Assembly (NCBI RefSeq): GCF_043555975.1 | Contig: NZ_JBIGIA010000002.1 | Coordinates: 248,001-312,000, forward strand | DNA: 64,000 bases | Direction: 5' to 3' | Source: Pelomonas nitida | GTDB taxonomy: Bacteria > Pseudomonadota > Gammaproteobacteria > Burkholderiales > Burkholderiaceae_C | Part shown: piece by piece, positions 7,874 to 17,100 of the stretch | How positions within the stretch are numbered: position 1 is the first letter of the stretch | Layout of the letters: each line of letters begins with the position of its first letter | Notes under the pieces: model-generated | What the model was told of the DNA's origin: nothing | What the model saw: the letters and a program-made list of their open reading frames with translations, nothing else | Databases searched by the model: none | Position numbers and translations under genes: made by a program

Positions 7874-9595
7874 ATGTCCGACGACGTTGCTGCCCCCCGC
7901 CCCAAGCTGCGCCTTGGCGATGTGCTCGTCGAGCAGCAGCTGATTTCCGCTGAGCAACTGGGGCAGGCGCTGGAGTTGCAGCGCGCCACCGGCAAGAAGC
8001 TGGGCCGCATCCTCATCGAAGCCAACCTCATCACCGAGGAAGCGCTGGCCCATGTGCTGGCCCGCCAGCTGCGCGCGCCTTTCGTCAACCTCAAGACCTT
8101 CCCGCTGAAGACCGAGCTCGTGCGGCTGCTGCCCGAGACGCCCGCGCGGCGCTTTCGCGCGCTGGTGCTGGAGGAGCGCGGCGATACGCTGCTCGTCGCG
8201 ATGGCGGACCCGCTGGACCTGTTCGGTTTCGACGAGCTGGCCAAGCTCCTCAAGCGCCGGCTGGCGATGGCCGTCGTCGCCGACAGCCAGCTCGCCGCCG
8301 TCTACGACCGGCACTACCGCCGCAGCGACGAGATCTCCGGCCTGGCCAAGGCGCTGGAGAAGGACATCGGCGACGCGGTGGACTTCGGCACGCTGCAGGC
8401 GACGGTCGGCCAGGAAGGCGCGCCGGTCGTGCGTCTGCTGCAGTCGGTGTTCGAGGACGCGACGCGGGCCGGCGCGTCGGACGTGCACATCGAGCCGCAG
8501 GAAGGCGAGCTGCTGATCCGCAGCCGCATCGACGGCCTGCTGCAGACGCTCACGCAGGCCGACAAGCGCATCGCCCCCGCGCTGGCGCAGCGGCTCAAGC
8601 TGATGGCGGGCCTCGACATCGCCGAGAAGCGCCTGCCGCAGGACGGCCGCTTCACGCTGCGGCTGTCTGACCGCACGCTGGACGTGCGGCTGTCCACCAT
8701 GCCCAGCCAGTACGGCGAATCCGTCGTCATGCGGCTGCTGGGCCAGGGCTCGGCGCTGCGCCGGCTGGCCGACATCGGCATGCCCGACGACATGCTCAAG
8801 CGCTTTCGCGAGCTGCTGGCCCGCGACGCCGGCATGATCCTCGTCACCGGCCCCACCGGCTCCGGCAAGACCTCCACGCTGTACGCCGCGCTGGCCGAGC
8901 TGGACGCCGAGAAGCTCAAGATCATCACGGCCGAGGACCCGATCGAGTACCGGCTGCCCGGGCTGACCCAGGTGCAGGTCAACGACCGCATCGACCTCAA
9001 TTTCGCCAAGGTGCTGCGCGCCGCGCTGCGCCAGGACCCCGACGTCATCCTCGTCGGCGAAATGCGCGATGCCGAGACCGCCGAAATCGGCCTGCGCGCG
9101 GCCATCACCGGCCACCTGCTGCTCAGCACGCTGCACACCAAGGACACCGTGTCCACGCCCTTTCGGCTGCTGGACATGGGCGCGCCGCCCTTCATGGTGG
9201 CCACGTCGCTGCAGGCCGTGCTCGCCCAGCGACTGCTGCGCGGCGTCTGCAGGCATTGCGCCGAGCCACATCACGCCACGCCGCAGGAGCAGGCCTGGGT
9301 CAACGAGGTGCTGTCGCTCAACGGCGAGCCGCCGGGCGCCGTGCCGAGCCTGCGGGGCCACGGCTGCTCGGAATGCAACGGCACCGGCACGCAAGGCCGG
9401 CGCGGCATCTACGAGATGCTGGAGCTGGACCCCGACATGGCACTGGCCATCCAGCAGGGCGATGCCGGCGCCTTCCTGACCGCCGCGCGCCGGGCGCTCA
9501 AGGGCCGCACGCTGGCCGACCGTGCGCTGGCCCTGGTGCGCGACGGCAAGACCTCGCTGGCCGAGGCCATGCGCATCGGTGTGGACGCGGAATGA
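7874..9595 (+). CDS. mshE: MSHA pilus assembly ATPase MshE (GspE/PilB family)
   Basis: A 573-residue type II/IV secretion ATPase, the extension motor of the pilus. Residues 13-65 form an MshEN c-di-GMP-binding module with two 24-residue repeats separated by five residues, though both repeats lack the usual glycine at position 10. The ATPase core follows: Walker A GPTGSGKT at 326-333, Walker B with DVILVGEMRD from residue 390, and a tetracysteine zinc site made of CRHC and CSEC. It is the first gene of the locus. The msh name rests on the whole downstream gene set; by itself it could be called GspE or PilB. Its stop overlaps a 31-codon bridging frame that leads to mshG. Confidence 0.93.
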   Translation: MSDDVAAPRPKLRLGDVLVEQQLISAEQLGQALELQRATGKKLGRILIEANLITEEALAHVLARQLRAPFVNLKTFPLKTELVRLLPETPARRFRALVLEERGDTLLVAMADPLDLFGFDELAKLLKRRLAMAVVADSQLAAVYDRHYRRSDEISGLAKALEKDIGDAVDFGTLQATVGQEGAPVVRLLQSVFEDATRAGASDVHIEPQEGELLIRSRIDGLLQTLTQADKRIAPALAQRLKLMAGLDIAEKRLPQDGRFTLRLSDRTLDVRLSTMPSQYGESVVMRLLGQGSALRRLADIGMPDDMLKRFRELLARDAGMILVTGPTGSGKTSTLYAALAELDAEKLKIITAEDPIEYRLPGLTQVQVNDRIDLNFAKVLRAALRQDPDVILVGEMRDAETAEIGLRAAITGHLLLSTLHTKDTVSTPFRLLDMGAPPFMVATSLQAVLAQRLLRGVCRHCAEPHHATPQEQAWVNEVLSLNGEPPGAVPSLRGHGCSECNGTGTQGRRGIYEMLELDPDMALAIQQGDAGAFLTAARRALKGRTLADRALALVRDGKTSLAEAMRIGVDAE

Positions 9596-9687
9596 GTACG
9601 CGGGCCGAACGCCGGGCCACCCCCAAGTCGGCCCGCGTCCCCTCGGGGGATCATGCGACGTCCCCGTGGGATGAGGGGCTGACATGA
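9592..9687 (+). other. 31-codon frame bridging mshE and mshG, with nested hairpin repeat
   Basis: An ATG at 9592 overlaps the mshE stop (ATGA), and the frame ends with a TGA that overlaps the mshG start (ATGA), so it bridges the whole gap. Inside it TCCCC (9638-9642) can pair with GGGGA (9646-9650). Alternatively CCCCTC (9639-9644) can pair with GAGGGG (9673-9678), with GGGGA/TCCCC nested inside. It resembles a small repetitive palindromic element captured in frame. The peptide is basic and looks like no known protein. A coupling role is more likely than a functional peptide. Confidence 0.45.
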
Positions 9688-10916
9688 ACTTCGCGTTCAA
9701 GGGCCGCAATGGCCGCGGCGAACTCGTCGAAGGCATCGTCGACGCCGTGACCAGCGACGCCGTCGCCGCGCAGCTGATGGCCGGCGGTGTCGTGCCGGTC
9801 AGCATCGAGCCGACGCAGGAGGCCGTCAGCGTGGCGGACGACGGCGGCTGGCTGCAGGCGCTGCTGGCCCGCCCGGTCACGCAGGAAGACGCGCTGGTGC
9901 TGACACGCCAGTTCTACACGCTGCAAAAGGCCGGCGTGCCCATCCTGCGCTCGCTCGCCGGTCTGGAGGCGTCCACCAGCCATCCCGGCATCGTCAGCCT
10001 GCTGCAGGACGTGCGCGCCAGCCTGGACCAGGGCCGCGAGCTGGCCACCGCCTTCGCCCGCCACCCGGCCGTGTTCAGCCCCTTCTTCGTCGCGATGACC
10101 CGCGTGGGCGAGCTGACCGGGCGGCTGACCGAGGTGTTCCAGCGCCTGGCCGAGCACCTCGAGTTCGAACTCGACATCCGCGCGCGCATCAAGCAGGCGC
10201 TGCGCTACCCGACGATGGTGGTGGTGGCCATGGCCATCGCGCTGGTCATCATCAACCTGTTCGTTTTGCCGAAGTTCGCCGCCGTCTTCGCACACTTCCA
10301 CGCCGAGTTGCCGCTGATGACGCGCGTGCTGCTGGGCTTCTCGGGCTGGACGGTGCGGTGGTGGCCGCTGGTCGTGGCCGTGGGCATCGGCGCGGCGCTG
10401 GCCTGGCGCAACTGGATCGCGACGACGCGTGGCCGCTACACCTGGGACCGCTTCAAGCTGCGCTTGCCGATTGCCGGCGACATCGTGCTCAAGGCCACGC
10501 TGGCCCGCTTCGCCCGCAGCTTCGCGCTCGCCGGCAGCTCCGGCGTGCCCATCAGCCAGGCCATGACCGTGGTGGCACAGACCGTGGACAACGCCTACAT
10601 CGGCGCGCGCATCGAGCAGATGCGCGACGGCGTTGAGCGTGGCGAGAGCATCTCGCGCTGCGCCACCGCGGCCGGCGTGTTCACGCCCATCGTGCTGCAA
10701 ATGATTGCCGTCGGCGAGGAGACCGGCGAGCTGGACACGCTGATGACCGAGATCGCCCAGATGTACGAGCGCGAGACCGACTACGCCATCAAAGGCCTGT
10801 CCGCGGCCATCGAGCCCATCCTGCTCGTCGTCATCGGCGCGCTGGTGCTGGTGCTGGCGCTGGGCGTGTTCCTGCCGCTGTGGAACCTCGGCCAGGCCGC
10901 GCAGGGCCGCGCCTGA
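9684..10916 (+). CDS. mshG: MSHA pilus inner membrane platform protein MshG (GspF/PilC family)
   Basis: A 410-residue polytopic membrane protein with two T2SSF domains, roughly residues 70-195 and 270-400. The signatures are LTRQFYTLQKAGVPILRSL for the first and FARSFALAGSSGVPISQAM for the second. Membrane helices lie near VVVAMAIALVIINLFVLPKF and at the C-terminus (PILLVVIGALVLVLALGVFL). It anchors the MshE ATPase and the PilN/PilO-like proteins in the inner membrane. The start ATG overlaps the end of the 31-codon bridging frame. A 161-base gap separates it from the pilin gene. Confidence 0.93.
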   Translation: MNFAFKGRNGRGELVEGIVDAVTSDAVAAQLMAGGVVPVSIEPTQEAVSVADDGGWLQALLARPVTQEDALVLTRQFYTLQKAGVPILRSLAGLEASTSHPGIVSLLQDVRASLDQGRELATAFARHPAVFSPFFVAMTRVGELTGRLTEVFQRLAEHLEFELDIRARIKQALRYPTMVVVAMAIALVIINLFVLPKFAAVFAHFHAELPLMTRVLLGFSGWTVRWWPLVVAVGIGAALAWRNWIATTRGRYTWDRFKLRLPIAGDIVLKATLARFARSFALAGSSGVPISQAMTVVAQTVDNAYIGARIEQMRDGVERGESISRCATAAGVFTPIVLQMIAVGEETGELDTLMTEIAQMYERETDYAIKGLSAAIEPILLVVIGALVLVLALGVFLPLWNLGQAAQGRA

Positions 10917-11077
10917 CGCCGCACGCGCCTGGCTCGGCCTGTGAAGCCTGCAACGGTTTGCAGACCTTGCCGAAGTGGGCCCCGAACTTGTGCGCAATTC
11001 ACTTCCTTCTCGGCAGGTGCTGCCGGATAGTTCACTCACCGCCGACGACAGCGCCCTGCGCGCAGGAAGGATTCCTC

Positions 11078-11470
11078 ATGAACAAGTCCCGCCAATCCGG
11101 CTTCACGCTCATCGAGCTCGTGATGGTCATCGTGATCCTGGGCGTGCTGGCTGCGGTCGCGCTGCCAAAGTTCGTCGGTGTGGACGACGACGCCAAGCTG
11201 GCCGCGGTCCAGGGCGTGGCTGGCGCGCTCAGCTCGGGCTCCGCCATCAACTACGCGTCCCGCAAGGCCAACAGCGCCAAGGGCGTGGCGATCGCCAACT
11301 GCTCCGACGTCGAGAAGACCATGCAGAGCTACACCGGCACCGCAGGCACCGGCCTGCCGTCGGGCTACACCATCACGGCGGCCGCCATCACCGCCGAAGC
11401 CACGGTCACCAACTGCGTCGTCACGGCCAACGGCAAGACGGCCAACTTCACCGCCACCGGCATCAACTGA
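11078..11470 (+). CDS. mshA: type IV pilin, MshA/MshB-like
   Basis: A 130-residue prepilin. A short leader ends in Gly8, followed by FTLIELVMVIVILGVLAAVA; the glutamate at mature position 5 is the type IV pilin hallmark, and a prepilin peptidase is expected to cut after Gly8. The soluble part contains two cysteines (IANC and TNC) likely to form a disulfide. GAAGGA-like sequence (AGGAAGGA) precedes ATG 11078. It is the only gene here of major-pilin type, so mshA is the natural name, though it could equally be the mshB-type pilin. The 161-base gap upstream may hold its own promoter, as the major pilin is needed in large amounts. Confidence 0.88.
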   Translation: MNKSRQSGFTLIELVMVIVILGVLAAVALPKFVGVDDDAKLAAVQGVAGALSSGSAINYASRKANSAKGVAIANCSDVEKTMQSYTGTAGTGLPSGYTITAAAITAEATVTNCVVTANGKTANFTATGIN

Positions 11471-11943
11471 TGCCCCGGCCACGCAGCGCGCGTGGTTGGT
11501 CGAACCGGAGTACCGGTTTCACGTTGATCGAGCTCGTGCTCGTCATCGTCATCACGGCCGCCCTGGCGGTGTTCGCCCTGCCCAAGGTGCTGGACACAAC
11601 GCTGTGGCGGCTGCGTTCGTTTGGCGATGACCTGATGGCGCGCCACCAGGCGATGTTGCGGCTGGCGCTGCAGCAGCGCCGCCCCATCGTCGCCACGATC
11701 ACCGGCACCGGCGTCAGCTGGGCCTACGCCAGCGGCACCGGCCTGGGCAGCCTGAGCTGCCCCGCGGCCGAGTCGCCGTGCATCGCCGAGGGCGGCAGCC
11801 GCACGGTCACCTTCAACAGCGGCAACACCGGCGCCACGGCCACCAGCACGGCCGCGAGCCTGGCCATCACGGTGGCCTCGGGCAGCTACAGCCAGGGCTA
11901 CCGCGTCGAGGTCGACACGGGGCTGATTCACCCCGTTCCTTGA
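11470..11943 (+). CDS. mshC: MshC-like minor pseudopilin
   Basis: A 157-residue prepilin-like protein. The leader ends in Gly16 before FTLIELVLVIVITAALAVFALP, the standard cleavage and membrane segment. ATG 11470 shares its A with the pilin stop (TGATG), so it is coupled to mshA. The soluble region has two cysteines in SLSCPAAESPC. Place after the major pilin and before mshD matches MshC in the Vibrio order. Minor pseudopilins prime pilus assembly at the inner membrane. Downstream there is an insertion rather than the usual overlap with the next gene. Confidence 0.83.
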   Translation: MPRPRSARGWSNRSTGFTLIELVLVIVITAALAVFALPKVLDTTLWRLRSFGDDLMARHQAMLRLALQQRRPIVATITGTGVSWAYASGTGLGSLSCPAAESPCIAEGGSRTVTFNSGNTGATATSTAASLAITVASGSYSQGYRVEVDTGLIHPVP

Positions 11944-11969
11944 CGCTTGCGCGCTGGCAACGCCGCACC

Positions 11970-12214
11970 AGCCCGGATATTTCGCGAGGTCGGCCCGCGC
12001 CGACCTGCAACACCGATGAACACAGCGATCTCGCCGTTCAACCTGATATCCACTTTGGCTTCAGGGGCCTACGCGGGCTTGCGCGGCGCCAGGCTTGTCG
12101 GCTGCACCTCAACTCCTCGCCAATGCCTACGGGCATTGGCTGCGGCCGTCTCGGCGCATCCCCCGGCGCCTGACATCCGCGCAATTCCCGCGTACCTCGC
12201 GAAATATCCGGGCT
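11970..12214. mobile_element. MITE-like element with perfect 21-bp terminal inverted repeats
   Basis: The left end (11970-11990) begins AGCCCGGATATTTCGCGAGG and the right end (12194-12214) is its exact reverse complement over 21 bases. The 245-bp interior encodes no transposase and contains a second perfect hairpin: GCCAATGCC (12119-12127) and GGCATTGGC (12132-12140) around a four-base loop. It occupies the 274-bp gap between mshC and mshD, the only non-overlapping junction from the pilin gene to mshL. No target-site duplication is obvious. It fits a non-autonomous transposable element; the parent family is not identified. Confidence 0.75.
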
Positions 12215-12217
12215 AGC

Positions 12218-12793
12218 ATGACCCGCATGCGCCGCCACCACCCGCCCCGGGGTCTCACGCTGATCGAGCTGCTGCTGTTCATCGCCGTCGTCGGCATCGC
12301 GCTGGCGGCGATGCTGCGGGTCTTCGTATCGGCCACTGCAGCGAGCGCCGACCCGATGATCCGCCGCCAGCAGCTCGCCATCGCCGAGTCGCTGCTGCGC
12401 GAGGTGCAGCTGATGCCCTTCACCTGGTGCGACCCTGAGGACGCCAACGTGCTGACGGCCACGGCGGCCGTCGTGTCGGCCAGCGGCTGCGCAGCGCAGG
12501 TGGAAGGCCCGGGCCCCGAGCCCGGCGAAAGCCGCTACGGCCCGGCCTACTTCGACAACGTCAGCGACTACCACGGCTTCTCGATGACCGGCATCAGCGA
12601 CCTCACCGGCACCGCCGTGTCCGGGCTGTCCGGCTACAGCGCGCGCGTGGCGGTCGCCGCTGCGACGCTGGACACGCTCACCGCCGCCAGCGGCGACGCG
12701 CTGCAGATCACCGTCACCGTGTCCGGCCCCGACAGCAGCAGCGTGGTGCTGCAAGGCTGGCGAACCCGCTATGCGCCGCAGGCCCCGTTCTGA
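12218..12793 (+). CDS. mshD: MshD-like minor pseudopilin
   Basis: A 191-residue prepilin-like protein. A short basic leader ends in Gly before LTLIELLLFIAVVGIALAAM; the residue after the cleavage glycine is Leu rather than Phe, which prepilin peptidases tolerate. ATG 12218 lies three bases after the MITE-like element, and a second ATG at 12227 is also possible; neither has a strong Shine-Dalgarno. Original coupling to mshC has probably been lost by the insertion. The 3' end overlaps mshO by 23 bases. The name follows gene order; MshD sequences are poorly conserved. Confidence 0.82.
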   Translation: MTRMRRHHPPRGLTLIELLLFIAVVGIALAAMLRVFVSATAASADPMIRRQQLAIAESLLREVQLMPFTWCDPEDANVLTATAAVVSASGCAAQVEGPGPEPGESRYGPAYFDNVSDYHGFSMTGISDLTGTAVSGLSGYSARVAVAAATLDTLTAASGDALQITVTVSGPDSSSVVLQGWRTRYAPQAPF

Positions 12794-13586
12794 GCGCGGC
12801 TTCACGCTGATCGAGGCGGTCATGGTGATCGCCATCGCCGGCATCGTCATGGCCCTCGCCGCCATCTTCATCGTGCCTGCCATCACCGCCTATTTCGCGA
12901 CGTCCGCACGGGCCCGTCTCGGTGACGAGGCCGACACCGCGCTGCGCCGCATCGGCCGCGACCTGACCGGCGCGCTGCCCAACAGCGTGCGCATCAGCGG
13001 CATGAGCGTCGAGCTCATCCCCATCAGCAGCGCCGCTCGTTACGCGGTGGGCACCGAGGCCGGCGACCCGCTGCTGTTCGGCACACCGGACACCAGCTTC
13101 GCCGTCGTCGGCCCGCCGCTGCGGCTGGCCAGCGGCAACCAGCGGCTGGCCTGGTACAACCTGGGAAGCGGCGTGCCCGATGCCGATGCCTACACGCTGG
13201 CCAATGTGCGCGTGGCGTCCAACGCGGCGGGCAGCACGAACAGCGTGACGATCTCGGGCGCCGCGCTGCCCAACGCCCTACAGGCGCCGCCCTACCGCGT
13301 CTACGCCATCGAGCAGCCGGTCACCTACCGCTGCGACACCGCCGCGCAGACGTTGACGCGCTACAGCGGCTACGGCTTCTCCACCGTCCAGCCCGACCCA
13401 CCGACCGGCGGCAGCGCGGCCGTGCTGGCCCAGCACGTGACCGCCTGCAGCTTCAGCTACAGCACGGCCGCGCTCAGCGCCCGCTATGCCCTGGTGACGC
13501 TGAACCTGCAGCTCAGCGCCACCACCGGTGGCGGGCCCGAGACCGTCTCGCTGTACCACGCCGTCCACGTGGACAACCTGCCATGA
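12771..13586 (+). CDS. mshO: MshO-like minor pilin
   Basis: A 271-residue prepilin-like protein, the largest of the set. The leader RRRPRSERG is followed by FTLIEAVMVIAIAGIVMALAAI. The remainder is a beta-rich domain with a cysteine pair (TYRC and VTAC). It starts 23 bases inside mshD and its stop overlaps mshP by four bases. Size and position between mshD and mshP match MshO, a GspK/PilX-like tip or initiation component, though the precise role is inferred from order. Confidence 0.83.
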   Translation: MRRRPRSERGFTLIEAVMVIAIAGIVMALAAIFIVPAITAYFATSARARLGDEADTALRRIGRDLTGALPNSVRISGMSVELIPISSAARYAVGTEAGDPLLFGTPDTSFAVVGPPLRLASGNQRLAWYNLGSGVPDADAYTLANVRVASNAAGSTNSVTISGAALPNALQAPPYRVYAIEQPVTYRCDTAAQTLTRYSGYGFSTVQPDPPTGGSAAVLAQHVTACSFSYSTAALSARYALVTLNLQLSATTGGGPETVSLYHAVHVDNLP

Positions 13587-14122
13587 CGGCCCTCCCCCTA
13601 CCGGCTTCGCCGGCCCCCTCGAGGGCGCGCCGCTGCGGGCCCCGCAAAGCCGGTTCCACGGCGGCCGCGCAGCAGGGCAGTCCGGCCTCGCGGGGCTTCA
13701 CGATGATGTCCATGCTGTTCATCCTCGTCGCACTGGCCGCCCTCGGCCTGGCGCTGGCGTCACTGAGCCAGCGCCAGCAACTGGGCTCGGCCGGTGAGCT
13801 GGCCGCCGCCAAGGCCTACCAGGCGGCCTTCGCCGGCCTTGAGCTGGGCAGCCAGCAGATCCTGCGGGCCAGCGGGCAGCCGGCCTGCCCGTTCACGACC
13901 CGCAGCCTGGTGCTGCCCGACCAGCTGTCGGACTTCACCGTCACGCTGACCTGCACGCGCACGCCGGCGGCCGGCAGCGTGACCGATGACGGCCAGGCGC
14001 TGGCCTTCTACACGCTGCTGGCCACGGCCTGCAACATCCCGGCCAGTGGCGCCTGCCCCAACACCGCCACGGCGGAGCCCACCTATGCCGAACGGCAGCT
14101 GAGCCGGAGCCTGGGCAAATGA
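13583..14122 (+). CDS. mshP: MshP-like protein with repeat-derived N-terminal extension
   Basis: A 179-residue protein. The core begins near residue 39 with GFTMMSMLFILVALAALGLA, a PilX/MshP-type membrane helix, followed by a domain with two cysteine pairs (PACP...LTC and ACN...ACP). The first 38 residues, rich in Pro, Ala and Arg, are encoded by a palindromic repeat (13601-13625 and surroundings) and have no counterpart in typical MshP. The ATG at 13583 overlaps the mshO stop (ATGA) and so is plausible, but in-frame ATGs at 13703 and 13706 would give a more normal N-terminus. The stop overlaps mshQ by four bases. Confidence 0.75.
   Translation: MTALPLPASPAPSRARRCGPRKAGSTAAAQQGSPASRGFTMMSMLFILVALAALGLALASLSQRQQLGSAGELAAAKAYQAAFAGLELGSQQILRASGQPACPFTTRSLVLPDQLSDFTVTLTCTRTPAAGSVTDDGQALAFYTLLATACNIPASGACPNTATAEPTYAERQLSRSLGK
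13601..13625. repeat. REP-like palindromic repeat inside mshP
   Basis: CCGGC-TTC-GCCGG (13601-13613) is a perfect small hairpin followed by CCCCCTCGAGGG (13614-13625), which contains a CCCTCGAGGG palindrome. Sequences of this type are scattered between genes in many Burkholderiales chromosomes. Here it lies in frame in the 5' end of a coding region. Confidence 0.6.
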
Positions 14123-17100
14123 CACGCAGAGCGAAAGCGCTGCTCTGCCGGCTGCTCGCCATGGCCGCACTGGCGCTGCCGGCCGCGGCCCAGGCCGCCA
14201 GCTACACCTTCCCCGGCAACATGCCCGGCGCCTGCAGCGGCAGCAATGGCAGCTACACCTGCTCGGCCTTCAACCTGGGCTATGGCGACACCGTCACGAT
14301 CAGTGGCACCCGGCCGGCGACGATCACGATCAACGGCAACTTCGGCACCAACACCTCGCAGATCAACAGCGCCGGCAGCGCGGCCGACCTGTCGCTGGTC
14401 GTGAACGGCACGCTGACGCTGGGCTATCAGGCCCGCATCACGGCCAACATCACGGCGGCCAGCGTCATCGATGGCGGCGGCGGCAATGTCACGCTCAACG
14501 GCAACGTCACGGCCACCGGCGGCAACATCTCGCTGGCCTACGTGACCACCGTGTCCGGCAACGTGTCCACCAGCGGCACCGGCACCATCATGACGCCGCA
14601 AAGCGGCAGCATCGGCGGCAGCGTGTCGGCCGGCAGCGGCAGCATCACCATCGACGACAGCGGCAGCGTGGCCGGCAGCGTGACCGGCAGCGGCAACATC
14701 AGCGTGGGCTTCAACGCCGCCGTGGCCGGCAACGTCAGCACCAGCAGCGGCACCGTCAGCCTGGGCTACCTCGCCAGCGTGAACGGCAACGTCAGCACCA
14801 ACGGCGCCGTCACGCTGGCGCAGTCCAGCGAGGTCGGCGGCAACATCGCCGGCGGCGCGGGCAACGTGTCGGTCGCGTTTCTCGCCAACGTCGTCGGCAC
14901 GACGACCACCAGCACCGGCACCATCAACTTCGCGCAATGGGCGTCGGCACAGGCCTGCGTCAGGTCCACCGGCAGCGCCAGCATCACGCTGGGCTTTCAG
15001 AGCAACATCGACAGCGTCTGCTGCGGCAGCAGTTGCAGCAGCAGCTGCGTCATCAACAACTCCTTCTACGCGATGCCGCCGCTGTGCGCCGCGAGCACGG
15101 CACTGCTGGCGGACTACCGCATGGATGAAACGGCCGGCTGGAACGGCAGCAGCGGCGAGGTCAAGGACAGCAGCGGCAGCGGCTACAACGCCACCTCCGC
15201 CACCGCCTCGGCTGGCACGCCGCTGGCGACGACGGCCGGCGTGTCGCCCGCCTACGGCACGACCACCGCGGGCAGCTGCGGCTACGGCGTGTTCAACCGA
15301 ACGCCCCCCGCCAACGCCGCCTACACCTACGTCCAGCTGCCCGGCAACTTTCCGACGCTCACGGGCAGCTTCACGCTGCTGGCGTGGATACGCAGCACCA
15401 ACGCCGACCTGGCCGGCCAGCGCGTGGTGGCCCACGACGACAACCAGAACGGCTGGGCGCTCAGCCTGGGCGACGCCAGCAGCCCGCGGCTGCGGCTCTT
15501 CAACCGCAACGTCAGCCCCAGCGGCAGCGTGACCATCACCGGCAGCAGCGGCACCGGCGCCACCACCGCGAACTGCACCCACCTGTGCCTGGACAGCGCC
15601 GCCGTGCTGGCCGACAACACCTGGTACTACGTGGCCGCGTCGGTCGACACCGCGACCCGGCGCGTCAACCTGCAGGTCTACAACACCAGCGGCACGCTGC
15701 TGTCCGGCGCCAGCGTGGGCTACAGCGGCACCTGGGCCGTCGGCACCGGCGGCACGGTCGTGGGCGGCGAGTCCATCAGCTCCAGCGAGGGCCAGAGCAG
15801 CGCCTTCCACTTCAACGGCAACATCGACGAGCTGCAGTTCTACAGCGGCGTGCTGACGAGCACCGCCATCACGACCCAGCTCAGCCGCTCGCGCACCTGC
15901 CCGCTGCCGGCCATCGGCAGCTTCGCCATCACCGGCACCGGCGGCGCGTCCACCTGCTCGCCCCAGACCCTGACCATCACCGCGCGCGACAGCACGGGCG
16001 CCACGTTGACCGGCTACACCGGCACCATCAACCTCAGCACCAGTTCGGGCCGCGGCGTCTGGTCGGCCGGCGCCGGCCCCGCGCCCGCAGGCACGCTCAA
16101 TCTCGGGGCCGCCAACAGCGGGCTGGCCAGCTACACGTTCGCTGCCGCAGACAACGGCGTCGTCAAGCTCCAGCTGGCCCACAGCCTGGCGCAGAACGTC
16201 ACGGTCACCGTCGTCGACAGCGCCGTGTCCGCGTCGAGCAGTACGTCGGCCTCCATCAACTACCGCGACAACGCCTTCGTCTGGACGGAGGACGCCGCCA
16301 ACCTCGTCACCGGGAGCTTCGTCGCCGTGGCCGGGCGCCCGCATGACCTGCGCGTGTCGCTGTGGAAGAAAGACCCCGCCACCGGCAACTGCGGCATCGC
16401 GACCGACTTCACCGGCAGCCGCACGCTCAAGCTCTGGCGCACCGACGGCGGCGGCGCGTGGACGGCGCCGACCGTGGTCAGCCCGGCGTTGACCGTTCCC
16501 CCCAGCCGCCCCGCGACGAACAACCTGACGCTCGCCTTCACGGCCGGCGTGGCCAATTTCAACCTGGGCAGCACCGACATCGGCCGCTATGCCTTCAACC
16601 TCGACGACGACTCGCTCGCCTATGCCGCCACCACCATCAGCGGCGCCAGCACGGAGCTGGTCGTGCGGCCCCTCGTGCTCGCCATCTCGGGGCTGACGGC
16701 CGGCAGCACTGCCAACCCCGGCGGCAGCGCGGCGACGGACAGCGTCTTCACCAAGGCCGGCGCCAGCTTCTCGGCCACCGTCGCCGCCTACCGCTGGAGC
16801 AGCGGCGCCGACGCCAACAACGACGGCGTGCCGGACGGCAGCGCCACGCTGGCCCAGGTTGCGGCCGGCGGCACGGCGCCGGGTTACGGCGCGGCCGTCA
16901 CGCTGACGCCCGTTGCCGACTCGCAAACGCCAGCCGGCGTGCTGGGCACGCTGAGCAACAACGTCGTCGGTGGCTTCGCCAACGGCAGCGCGACGGCCAC
17001 GACGCTGAACTACAGCGAGGTCGGCAGCTTCCAGCTCACCACGGCAGCCGTCGTGAAGAACTTCCTGGGCTCCACGCTGAGCCTGGATGCCGTCGTGTTC

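Noticed and set aside
10917..11077. Sigma-54 promoter before the pilin gene
   Set aside because: GG and GC pairs occur but not with the required ten-base spacing.
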